Positions 1 through 7,142 of a stretch of DNA of 37,685 nt are shown one piece after another (position 1 is the stretch's first letter; each line of letters begins with the position of its first letter). Below the pieces are notes generated by a model. The model saw only the letters and a program-made list of their open reading frames with translations. It was not told the origin of the DNA and ran no database searches. The DNA is from an uncultured Bacteroidales bacterium. GTDB lineage: Bacteria; Bacteroidota; Bacteroidia; Bacteroidales; Paludibacteraceae. The stretch covers positions 1 through 37,685 of the forward strand of contig CALUOH010000015.1 in NCBI GenBank assembly GCA_944322025.1. The letters run 5' to 3'. The translations under genes and the position numbers were made by a program.

Positions 1-494
1 CGTCAATCTGTATGTCCCATTTGATGTTCTGAGACTTCCGTGCTATCACCTCCACAAGCATACAAACGCTCTGGTCATCTTCGAGGATGGTACGTTGCAT
101 TTTGATGTATGTCTTTTGCGAGGAGGCAGAGTTCATGGTGTTGTGCTTGTTTTTCAGCTCTGCGTATATGTGCCGGGAAGGGTTCTGTATGTCATAACCA
201 GTCTCGCCGTTGGCCGGAACTTCCCAGCCGTTGCCGGCATATTTGAAGAGGTTCTGATGAAAATAGCCTATTGCATTTGTTGCTCTTGTCTGTCTGTCGC
301 AGACATTTGTTGTCTATGACGGTCTCGATGGGACGCTGATACACTTTAGAGTCGAAGGTCAACTTGATGGGGTCAACGATGTTCCGATTGAATTCGCCGA
401 GGCTGATAGCTGTGCGATATGTCATTACGGTATCTTTCACATGTTGCCGAATGTCGTTGTCACTGATGAAGCCTAAATTGTATTCTCTGTCCAT
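1..494 (-). pseudogene. Eco47II-like type II restriction endonuclease, frameshifted and cut by the window edge
   Basis: The first 75 or so residues read like the start of the Eco47II family, whose founding enzyme cuts GGNCC: LGFISDNDI, then IDP-type IKLTFDSKVY, then RQTDKSN. The reading frame then breaks. Translating the next frame of the same strand continues the family without a gap: NAIGYFHQNLFKYAGNGW, then GYDIQNPSRHIYAELKNK, which carries the D...ExK catalytic pattern, then HNTMNSASSQKTY and LVEVIARKSQNIKWDI up to base 1. The two halves join if one A is removed from an AAA run (TTT at about 276-278 on the + strand). The gene is therefore a pseudogene, or intact with a sequencing error. 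The C-terminus lies outside the window. No methyltransferase gene is visible on the upstream side, where an MFS gene begins at 583; one could lie beyond base 1. Recognition of the family is from memory of its conserved blocks. Confidence 0.8.
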
Positions 495-582
495 GACTAT
501 GTTAATCTACATTTTCTTTGTTGATAGGTCCTACCTTAGATATAAATGTCGAGGTTCGTATGACTGACTGTTAGCATAAGAT

Positions 583-2028
583 TTATTTCTTGTCATTCTT
601 GACGAAGAGCCATAGGAGGCCGGAGATGGCGAGGCAGAGGGCGCAGATGAGGAAGATGACGGATTTGTCCTGCGCGGCGGAGACGACTTCGCCCATCTTG
701 AAGGAGGCTACGAGCTGCGGGAGGACGACTGAGAGGTTGAATATGCCCATGTAAAGTCCCATCTTGCTCTGGTCTACGCGTTCGCTCATGATGGCGAAGG
801 GCAGCGAGACGAGCGAGGCCCAGCCTATGCCGACGACGGCAAGGGCGACGAAGAAGACTATGATGTCCGAGCCGAAGAGGTATATGGCGGCATAGCCTGC
901 GGCCATGAGCAGTATTGCTCCGGTGTGGGTCGGGGTCATGCCGCGCCGTTTGGCTATTTCGTTGAGCACGAGGACGGGGAGCAGTGCGCCTACGAGGTCA
1001 CGGACTAGGAATGCCCATGAATTGACGCTCTGCATGGCGTCGGGGGTGAGGCCGGAGATGACTGTGGAGACGTAGAAGAACATGTAGATGTTCATGGTCT
1101 GCACGCCCCACCATGTGAACGAGTGGGCGAGGAGTATTTTCTGGAACTCGTGGGTGTTCTCCTTCTCGCGGGAGACGTTGGCCAGCACGGTCACGATGCA
1201 AAGGAGCTCTATGATGACGCAGACGAGTTCTACCGTGCTGAGATGGAACGCTCCGAAGAGGCTGATGGAGGATGTGTCCTCGAGGCCGAAGAGCTTGGCT
1301 ATGATGACATATATGCCGTAGACGAGGAAGCCGTAGAGCGGGAGGAGCGAGACGACGATGTCCTTTACGGAGGTTTTTCCCTTTGCTTCTGCGCCGCTCT
1401 CCTTTTCAAGGTGGCGCGGCTCTTCGATGAACATCATCGGGAGGATGGTGAAGAGCAGGGCTATCACCACGCCGACGTATATCAGTGTCTCGTTGCCCCA
1501 GATGACGGCTATGAGGTAGGCGAGCACGCCGAATGTGCCGGAGACGGTCTGCATCCATGTGTAGCCTTTGGAACGCTGGCTGCGGTCTGTGCAGTCGGCT
1601 ATGATGGAGCGTGTGGGGTTGAAGCTGACGTTGATGGAGAGGTCGAGCGTGAGGGCTACCACTACGGCGAGGGCAAGCAGTCCGTCAGCCCCGCCGTCGG
1701 TGAATACGCGCTGCAATATGCCAAGGTTTGGCAGGGCGAGGAGCATCAGGCCGGTGAGCAGTCCGCCGAGGAGTATCCACGGGCGGCGGCGGCCACCGAG
1801 GAACCAGATGTTGTCGGAGAGTATGCCGACTATGGGCTGGGCGACGATGCCGGCGATGGGGCCGGCGGCCCAGACGATGCCTATCTCGTGGATGTCGAGG
1901 CCGTATTTCGTGGAGAGTATCCAGCTGAGTGCTGATATCTGCACGGAAAGGGCGAAGCCCATTGCCGTGGCGGGGAGGGAGAGCAACGCGAAGAAGCTGT
2001 TGCTCACGCGTTTCTGTATGTCAAGCAT
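583..2028 (-). CDS. MFS transporter, SLC45/sucrose-transporter-like
   Basis: A 481-residue, very hydrophobic protein with about 12 predicted membrane segments, as expected for a major facilitator. Near the N-terminus, GIVWAAGPIAGIVAQPIVGILSD is followed by a loop with GGRRRPWI, the D...G-R-R-R-P loop typical of SLC45/plant-sucrose-transporter-like bacterial MFS proteins (written here in parts: GIVWAAGPIAG, then QPIVGILSD). Characterised relatives carry sucrose or maltose, usually with protons; the substrate cannot be read from sequence. No glycoside hydrolase or regulator is adjacent to support a sugar, so it stands alone. It runs opposite to the following gene. The start at 2028 gives MLDIQKRVSNSFF directly before the first helix. 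A TAnnTTTGC box lies upstream on the same strand at 2065-2073. Confidence 0.85.
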   Translation of the reverse strand: MLDIQKRVSNSFFALLSLPATAMGFALSVQISALSWILSTKYGLDIHEIGIVWAAGPIAGIVAQPIVGILSDNIWFLGGRRRPWILLGGLLTGLMLLALPNLGILQRVFTDGGADGLLALAVVVALTLDLSINVSFNPTRSIIADCTDRSQRSKGYTWMQTVSGTFGVLAYLIAVIWGNETLIYVGVVIALLFTILPMMFIEEPRHLEKESGAEAKGKTSVKDIVVSLLPLYGFLVYGIYVIIAKLFGLEDTSSISLFGAFHLSTVELVCVIIELLCIVTVLANVSREKENTHEFQKILLAHSFTWWGVQTMNIYMFFYVSTVISGLTPDAMQSVNSWAFLVRDLVGALLPVLVLNEIAKRRGMTPTHTGAILLMAAGYAAIYLFGSDIIVFFVALAVVGIGWASLVSLPFAIMSERVDQSKMGLYMGIFNLSVVLPQLVASFKMGEVVSAAQDKSVIFLICALCLAISGLLWLFVKNDKK

Positions 2029-2064
2029 GACGTGTGTTGTTTGATTTGTGGTGTTTATACGGGT

Positions 2065-2073
2065 GCAAATTTA
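2065..2073 (-). promoter_or_regulatory. Candidate -7 box for the MFS gene
   Basis: Read on the minus strand this is TAAATTTGC, a match to the Bacteroidetes TAnnTTTGC box, 37 bases before the MFS start codon. No TTTG is seen at the usual upstream distance, so only half of the promoter is supported. Confidence 0.45.
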
Positions 2074-2120
2074 TAAATTTTCCTTGAAACGGCGGCTGTC
2101 TGTCGGGGATAGGGTCCGGA

Positions 2121-2175
2121 GGGGCTTCGGAGGGGCTGGCCTGCAGCTGGCTCGAGAGTACGTGTTTTTAACCTT
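2121..2175 (+). repeat. 55-bp dispersed repeat, copy 1
   Basis: Two identical blocks, GGGGCTTCGGAGGG at 2121-2134 and a 24-base block at 2152-2175 that begins TCGAGAGTACG and ends TTTTTAACCTT, are separated by 17 variable bases. The same two blocks recur at 27104-27158 with the same 17-base spacing and orientation. Both copies sit in noncoding DNA beside G-rich tracts. Function is unknown. Confidence 0.75.
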
Positions 2176-2182
2176 AATTTGC

Positions 2183-2300
2183 ATTTGGGGAGGGGAGGGG
2201 GTGGATTGTGGGGAATGAATTGGGTGGCTGGAAAGGGGAGGAGGGGGATGAATGGATGGGTGTGCCGGGAGGAAGTTGGGGGGAGTGTTGTGTTTTGGCG
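2183..2300 (+). other. G-rich noncoding tract with possible G-quadruplex
   Basis: This stretch between two divergent genes has very few C residues on the + strand. It opens with runs of 4, 4 and 5 G separated by single A residues, and a further G4 run follows about 8 bases on, so a G-quadruplex could form. No coding sequence is supported here. Confidence 0.5.
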
Positions 2301-2319
2301 GAGGTTTGTGGGCGGGGAG

Positions 2320-2351
2320 TTGGCAGTGGATGAAAAAAGTGGTAACTTTGC
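2320..2351 (+). promoter_or_regulatory. Bacteroidetes-type promoter for the small membrane protein
   Basis: TTGG at 2320-2323, a 19-base spacer, then TAACTTTGC at 2343-2351. This fits the Bacteroidetes primary sigma-factor consensus (TTTG or TTG, 19-21 bases, TAnnTTTGC). It lies 26 bases before the ATG at 2378. It also overlaps the N-terminal part of the longer possible ORF, which argues for the shorter start. Confidence 0.65.
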
Positions 2352-2377
2352 TGTCTGATAATCATTTTAAGCTTCGG

Positions 2378-2668
2378 ATGAGAGAGACAGATGAGAGGTG
2401 TCCAGATGAGGTGGAGGGGCATGAGGACCGCAAGAAGGAGAAGGACGGCGGCGGAGGCTGGAGGCCTATGCTGTGGGCAATCGTGCTGTTCACGGGTGTG
2501 GGATTGGCTACTGACAATGTCGGGCTGTGGCTGCCGGTGGGGATTGCGATAGGGATGGCGTGGCAGGGCTTTGTGCGTATGGGGAAGGAGAATGAGGGGG
2601 AGAGTGAACAGGAGAGGCCGGAGGAGTGCGGCGAGAAGGGAGCGGGGGGAGAGAAGGAGGAGAGTTGA
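2378..2668 (+). CDS. Small two-helix membrane protein of unknown function
   Basis: A 96-residue protein that I do not recognise. A charged N-terminus (MRETDERCPDEVEGHEDRKK) leads into a hydrophobic region that can form two short helices (MLWAIVLFTGVGL and WLPVGIAIGMAWQGF). The C-terminal tail is strongly acidic and Glu/Gly-rich. The frame stays open upstream to 2252, but a good promoter lies inside that extension, so the ATG at 2378 is the better start. The purine-rich tail (many GAG, GGA, GAA) matches the skewed composition of the flanking DNA, so coding status is not certain. The predicted helices and the promoter support it. It precedes glyS with about 210 bases between them, including a palindromic repeat. 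Confidence 0.55.
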   Translation: MRETDERCPDEVEGHEDRKKEKDGGGGWRPMLWAIVLFTGVGLATDNVGLWLPVGIAIGMAWQGFVRMGKENEGESEQERPEECGEKGAGGEKEES

Positions 2669-2707
2669 GAGGCTGTTTTTGTTAATGAGTTATGTTGTAG
2701 AGGCTTT

Positions 2708-2831
2708 TTTTCGTCTGTGTATTGTGTGCCAGGCCGCAGTGTCTTGCTTTCGGGGTATTGCGAGCCTGTCAGTGTGTCGGTCATGAGGGGATGGTATGCC
2801 TCGGCGGTGTGCCGCAATCTATACGGCGGTA
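2708..2831 (+). repeat. Imperfect palindromic repeat, copy A (upstream of glyS)
   Basis: This 124-base segment resembles 26088-26215. The left end (TTTTCGTCTGTGTATTGTG against TTTTCGTCTATGTATTGTG) differs at one base. The right part shares GG-CATGAG, ATATGCC-like, CGGTG, CAAT and ATA-ACGGTA-like blocks in the same order. The ends are imperfect inverted copies of each other. Both copies lie immediately upstream of a start codon in the same orientation. It could be a small nonautonomous element or a shared leader structure. Confidence 0.6.
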
Positions 2832-2882
2832 CAGTCAGGTCGGTTTGTGTTTATGTAATGTTATATATAAAATCAGAGAGTT

Positions 2883-4433
2883 ATGGCTTCACAGGAGGAT
2901 GTTTTCAAGAAGTTGATAGCCCATTGTAAGGAGTATGGGTTTGTGTTTCCGTCGAGCGAGATTTATGACGGTCTGGCGGCGGTGTATGATTACGGGCAGA
3001 ACGGGGTGGAACTGAAGAATAATATAAAGAGGTACTGGTGGGACAGTATGACGCTTCTGCATGAGAATGTAGTGGGGATTGACGCGGCGATATTCATGCA
3101 CCCGACGGTGTGGAAGGCTTCGGGGCATGTGGATGCGTTCAATGACCCGCTGATAGACAATAAGGACAGCAAGAAGAGATACCGCGCCGATGTGCTCATC
3201 GAAGACCTGATGGCGAAGTATGAGGAGAAAATCAACAAGGAGTGTGAGAAGGCGGCGAAGAGGTTCGGGGAGAAGTTTGACAGGGAGATGTTCTGCCAGA
3301 CTAATCAGCGTGTGCTGGAGAACAGGGCTAAGCTGGAGGAGATACACGGGCGGTATGTGAGGGCGATGGAGGCGAATGACCTTGCGGAGCTGAAGCAGAT
3401 AATTGTGGATTATGATGTGGTGTGCCCGATTTCGGGGACGAAGAACTGGACGGACGTGAGGCAGTTTAACCTGATGTTCTCGACGGAGATGGGTTCGACG
3501 GCCGATGGGGCGATGAAGGTGTATCTGAGGCCTGAGACGGCTCAGGGTATTTTTGTGAATTATCTGAATGTGCAGAAGACGGGGCGGATGAAGATACCGT
3601 TCGGGATAGCGCAGATAGGCAAGGCGTTCAGGAATGAGATTGTGGCGCGGCAGTTTATTTTCCGCATGAGGGAGTTCGAGCAGATGGAGATGCAGTTTTT
3701 CGTGCGTCCGGGCGAGGAGATGAAGTGGTTTGAGCACTGGAAGCAGTTCCGCCTGAGGTGGCACAAGGCGTTGGGTCTGGGGGACGAGAAGTACCGTTTC
3801 CATGACCATGATAAGCTGGCGCACTATGCCAATGCGGCGACGGACATAGAGTTCGAGATGCCGTTCGGCTTTAAGGAGGTGGAGGGGATACATTCGCGCA
3901 CGGATTTCGACCTGTCGAGCCACGAGAAGTATTCGGGTAAGAATATAAAGTATTTCGACCCGGAGCTGAACGAGTCGTATACGCCGTATGTGATAGAGAC
4001 TTCGATAGGTGTGGACAGGACGTTCCTGTCTATCATAGCGGCGGCTTATACGGAGGAGCAGCTGGACGGGGGTGAGAGCAGGGTGGTGCTGAAGCTGCCG
4101 CCAGTGCTTGCGCCGTATAAGGTGTGCGTGATGCCGCTTGTGAAGAAGGACGGTCTGCCGGAGAAGGCGCGTGAGATAATGGACGAGCTGAAGTTCGATT
4201 ACCGCTGCGCGTATGATGAGAAGGATTCGATAGGGAAGCGGTACAGGAGGCAGGACGCGATAGGGACGCCGTTCTGTGTGACTGTGGACCATCAGACGCT
4301 GGAGGACGGGTGTGTGACGATAAGGTTCAGGGATACGATGGCGCAGGAGCGTGTGGCTATTGAATCGCTCAGCGCGACGATAGGCGAGGCGGTCAATATG
4401 AAGAATCTGTTCAAGAAGATAATCAACGGGTGA
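2883..4433 (+). CDS. glyS: Glycyl-tRNA synthetase (homodimeric class II type)
   Basis: A 516-residue protein matching the single-chain dimeric glycyl-tRNA synthetase rather than the alpha/beta bacterial type. It charges tRNA-Gly using ATP in the cytoplasm. The N-terminus (FPSSEIYDGLAAVYDYG, then NIKRYWW) is characteristic. A class II motif 2 region appears as GKAFRNEIVARQF followed by FRMREFEQME, and motif 3 as IETSIGVDRTFL. The C-terminal anticodon-binding domain starts near LPPVLAPYKVCVMPL. Length fits the family. The start at 2883 gives MASQEDVFKKL, as expected. A palindromic repeat lies just upstream and may form part of its leader. upp follows 78 bases later on the same strand. Confidence 0.95.
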   Translation: MASQEDVFKKLIAHCKEYGFVFPSSEIYDGLAAVYDYGQNGVELKNNIKRYWWDSMTLLHENVVGIDAAIFMHPTVWKASGHVDAFNDPLIDNKDSKKRYRADVLIEDLMAKYEEKINKECEKAAKRFGEKFDREMFCQTNQRVLENRAKLEEIHGRYVRAMEANDLAELKQIIVDYDVVCPISGTKNWTDVRQFNLMFSTEMGSTADGAMKVYLRPETAQGIFVNYLNVQKTGRMKIPFGIAQIGKAFRNEIVARQFIFRMREFEQMEMQFFVRPGEEMKWFEHWKQFRLRWHKALGLGDEKYRFHDHDKLAHYANAATDIEFEMPFGFKEVEGIHSRTDFDLSSHEKYSGKNIKYFDPELNESYTPYVIETSIGVDRTFLSIIAAAYTEEQLDGGESRVVLKLPPVLAPYKVCVMPLVKKDGLPEKAREIMDELKFDYRCAYDEKDSIGKRYRRQDAIGTPFCVTVDHQTLEDGCVTIRFRDTMAQERVAIESLSATIGEAVNMKNLFKKIING

Positions 4434-4511
4434 CGTGGAGGGGGCGGACCGGTACGGGCGCATGTCCGAGGCTGTCAGCCGCCGCAGATGTCACGAAGAA
4501 GGATGAGCAAT

Positions 4512-5168
4512 ATGAAGATACATAATCTTGGAGAGGGGAATTCGCTGCTGAACCATTTCATAAGGGAGATACGTTCGGTGGAGATACAGGGCGATCCGCT
4601 GCGTTTCCGCCGCAACCTTGAACGCATAGGGGAGATAATGGCGTACGAGATAAGCAAGACGCTGGAGTACAGGAGCGAGGAGGTGAGGACACCGCTGGGT
4701 GTGGCGGAGGTGAATGTGGCGGAGGGGGGTATAGTGGTGGCCTCGATACTGAGGGCGGGGTTGCCGCTGCACAACGGTGTGCTGTCGTATTTCGACAGGG
4801 CGGAGAACTGTTTCGTGTCGGCGTACAGGAAGTACAGGGACGAGACGCATTTCGATGTGCATGTGGAGTATATAGCGTCGCCGTGCCTTGACGGCAAGAC
4901 GGTGATACTGTGCGACACGATGCTCGCCACGGGTTGTTCGATGGAGCTGGCCTACAAGGCGATACTGACACGCGGCACGCCGAAGAGGGTGGCTGTGTGC
5001 AGTGTGCTGGCAAGCCGCAGGGCTGTGGAGTATATCGCGTCGGCACTGCCGTCGGAGGGGTGTGACCTGTGGGTGGCGGCGGTAGACCCGGAGCTGAACG
5101 CGCACGCGTATATAGTGCCGGGGCTGGGGGACGCGGGTGACCTGGCTTTCGGTGCGAAGATGGATTGA
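4512..5168 (+). CDS. upp: Uracil phosphoribosyltransferase
   Basis: Converts uracil and PRPP to UMP in pyrimidine salvage. The PRPP-binding loop is seen as VILCDTMLATGCSMELAYK, and the uracil-binding C-terminus as YIVPGLGDAGDLAFG, both diagnostic. RFRRNLERIGEIMAYEISK and RAGLPLHNGVL are also family blocks. Three in-frame starts exist at 4488, 4503 and 4512. MKIHNLGEGNSLLN at 4512 matches the usual beginning of Bacteroidales homologues and has a GAAGG sequence about ten bases upstream, so it is preferred. It lies between glyS and an acyl-ACP thioesterase, spaced about 80 bases on each side; co-transcription is possible but not shown. Confidence 0.93.
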   Translation: MKIHNLGEGNSLLNHFIREIRSVEIQGDPLRFRRNLERIGEIMAYEISKTLEYRSEEVRTPLGVAEVNVAEGGIVVASILRAGLPLHNGVLSYFDRAENCFVSAYRKYRDETHFDVHVEYIASPCLDGKTVILCDTMLATGCSMELAYKAILTRGTPKRVAVCSVLASRRAVEYIASALPSEGCDLWVAAVDPELNAHAYIVPGLGDAGDLAFGAKMD

Positions 5169-5249
5169 CGGCTGCTCGGGGTTTGCTTTATTGCCGCAAG
5201 GCGTGAGGCAGATTGCCGATGTGCGATGTAGAGTAGAGGGATTGGCTTT

Positions 5250-5993
5250 ATGAAGTTTGAGATATACAGGGATGTGGGGCCGTCGCACCTTGCGCCCGAC
5301 GGGCGGCTGTCGGTGCGTTCACTGGTGGACTTCATGCAGGACTGCAGCGTGTTCCAACTGGACTCGGAGCGGAGGCTGGACGAGTGGTTCAAGGCGAATA
5401 ATGCGGGGATGTTTTTGGCGCACAGGCAGATACATATAGTGCGGATGCCCGTGCACGGGGAGAGGATGCGCGTGGTGACGTGGGTGTACAAGTGTAACCC
5501 GATGTACGGCTTGAGGAATACGAACATGTATGACGCTGAGGGCAATGTGTGCGTGTATTCGTGTGCGTCGGGGGCTTTTGTAGACTACGGGACGGGGCAG
5601 CTGGTGCGCATACCGGAGGATGTGCTGCGGACGGTGCCGCTGTATGAGCCGTATCCGATGGAGTATATGCCGAGGCGTGTGAGTGTGCCGAAAGGCGTGG
5701 AGGCGGAGGCGGGAGAGCCGATGTTCGTGTGGTGTTTTCTGACGGACGCGAACATGCATGTGAACAACGCCCGCTATATCTCTGTGGCACAGGAGTATCT
5801 GCCGGAGGGGTTTGGCTTTTCACGTATCAGGGTGGAGTATCATATTCCGGCTAAGTACGGGGAGACGATGTATCCGAAGGTGTACCGTGCGGGGGAGGAT
5901 ACGGTGACGGTGGCACTTAACAATGCCGATGGGCAGCATTACGCTGTGACGGAGTTCTGCCGAGAGGAGGGGCAGAGGGAGCTGGTGAGGTAA
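5250..5993 (+). CDS. Acyl-ACP thioesterase family protein
   Basis: A 247-residue protein of the FatA/FatB-like acyl-ACP thioesterase family, which hydrolyses acyl-ACP to free fatty acid in the cytoplasm. It shows two hotdog repeats. The first contains RSLVDFMQDCS and the helix leading to FLAHRQIHI. The second begins with TDANMHVNNARYI, the Asp-Asn-x-His-Val-Asn-Asn-x-x-Tyr signature around the catalytic Asn and His. Length agrees with bacterial members. The preferred chain length cannot be told from sequence. It is the last gene of the glyS-upp run. After it, about 180 bases contain a short hairpin at 6055-6076 without a T-run. Confidence 0.88.
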   Translation: MKFEIYRDVGPSHLAPDGRLSVRSLVDFMQDCSVFQLDSERRLDEWFKANNAGMFLAHRQIHIVRMPVHGERMRVVTWVYKCNPMYGLRNTNMYDAEGNVCVYSCASGAFVDYGTGQLVRIPEDVLRTVPLYEPYPMEYMPRRVSVPKGVEAEAGEPMFVWCFLTDANMHVNNARYISVAQEYLPEGFGFSRIRVEYHIPAKYGETMYPKVYRAGEDTVTVALNNADGQHYAVTEFCREEGQRELVR

Positions 5994-6172
5994 AAGGTGT
6001 ACCGGTGGTGGGCGAGCGTGCAGGTATCGTGAGTGGGTAGCTTGAGGGTTGCTTGAGCCCTGATGAAAGTCAGGGGCGGAATTTGGCGGATGACCAGTGA
6101 AGAAATGGGGGAAAGGAGTAGCGGCAGTGGCGGGAGTTTTGTATAAGGTTTGAATATCAAAAGAATCAGTAT

Positions 6173-7129
6173 ATGGGAATTTTAAGTTTTTTCTCGAAGG
6201 AGAAGAAGGCGACGCTTGACAAGGGTCTGCAAAAGACGAAGGAGAGTGTGTTCGGCAAGCTGGCCCGTGCGGTGGTCGGTAAGTCCAAGGTGGACGATGA
6301 GGTGCTGGACAACTTGGAAGAGGCTCTGATAACATCAGATGTGGGAGTGGATACGACATTGAGGATTATCGAGAGGATACAGCAACGCGTGGCGCGGGAC
6401 AAGTATGTGGGCACGGACGAGCTTAACCGAGTGCTGCGCGACGAGGTGTGCGCCCTGCTGGCGGAGAACGAGAACGGCGCGGATACGGGTTTCTCATTAG
6501 AAGGAAAGCAGGGGCCGTATGTCATAATGGTGGTGGGCGTGAACGGAGTGGGCAAGACTACGACGATAGGGAAACTCGCATACCAATTTAAGGAGGCAGG
6601 CAAGAAGGTGTATCTCGGTGCGGCCGACACATTCCGCGCGGCGGCGGTGGAGCAGCTGGTCATCTGGGGAGAACGGGTGGGTGTGCCCGTGATTAAGCAG
6701 AATATGGGGGCAGACCCGGCATCGGTGGCATACGACACTCTGGCATCGGCAAAGGCGAACGGAGCGGACGTGGTGATAATAGATACCGCCGGCCGTCTGC
6801 ACAACAAGGTTAACCTGATGAACGAGTTGACGAAGATAAAGAATGTGATGAAGAAGATAGTGCCCGACGCGCCGCACGAGGTTCTGCTCGTGCTGGACGG
6901 CTCGACGGGACAGAACGCGTTTGAGCAGGCCAAGCAGTTTACCAAGGCCACGCAAGTGACCTCGCTGGCCATCACCAAGCTGGACGGCACGGCGAAGGGC
7001 GGAGTGGTGATAGGGATATCGGACCAGTTCAAGATACCGGTGAAATATATAGGCTTGGGTGAGGGCATGACTGACATGCAACTGTTCAACCGGGAGGAGT
7101 TTGTGGATACGCTGTTCAGCGGGATGTGA
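6173..7129 (+). CDS. ftsY: Signal recognition particle receptor FtsY
   Basis: The SRP receptor GTPase, which docks SRP-ribosome complexes at the inner membrane for co-translational insertion. The 318-residue protein has a short basic N-terminus (MGILSFFSKEKK), an N domain up to about residue 115, and the GTPase G domain. The P-loop is GVNGVGKTTTIGKLA near residues 119-133. DTAGRLHNK follows, then TKLDGTAKGG, the G4 motif. IGLGEGMTDMQ ends the domain, and FNREEFVDTLF closes the protein, as in FtsY. The long acidic A domain of enterobacterial FtsY is absent, as is usual in this phylum. rimO begins 13 bases after the stop, so the two are probably co-transcribed. Confidence 0.96.
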   Translation: MGILSFFSKEKKATLDKGLQKTKESVFGKLARAVVGKSKVDDEVLDNLEEALITSDVGVDTTLRIIERIQQRVARDKYVGTDELNRVLRDEVCALLAENENGADTGFSLEGKQGPYVIMVVGVNGVGKTTTIGKLAYQFKEAGKKVYLGAADTFRAAAVEQLVIWGERVGVPVIKQNMGADPASVAYDTLASAKANGADVVIIDTAGRLHNKVNLMNELTKIKNVMKKIVPDAPHEVLLVLDGSTGQNAFEQAKQFTKATQVTSLAITKLDGTAKGGVVIGISDQFKIPVKYIGLGEGMTDMQLFNREEFVDTLFSGM

Positions 7130-7142
7130 GGAGTAGCATAGC

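Noticed and set aside
95..319. Plus-strand open frame of 74 codons at the left edge
   Set aside because: Antisense to the restriction endonuclease remnant, whose family blocks are clear on the minus strand.
1123..1935. Plus-strand open frame of 270 codons inside the MFS gene
   Set aside because: Antisense to a convincing 12-helix transporter; the product is Glu/Ala/Gly-rich with no domain.
2889..4463. Minus-strand open frame of 524 codons opposite glyS
   Set aside because: It is the antisense shadow of a clear glycyl-tRNA synthetase gene; its product is rich in Arg, His and Leu without any motif.
6055..6076. Hairpin after the thioesterase gene (CCCTGA / TCAGGG) as a terminator
   Set aside because: The stem is short and no T-run follows.
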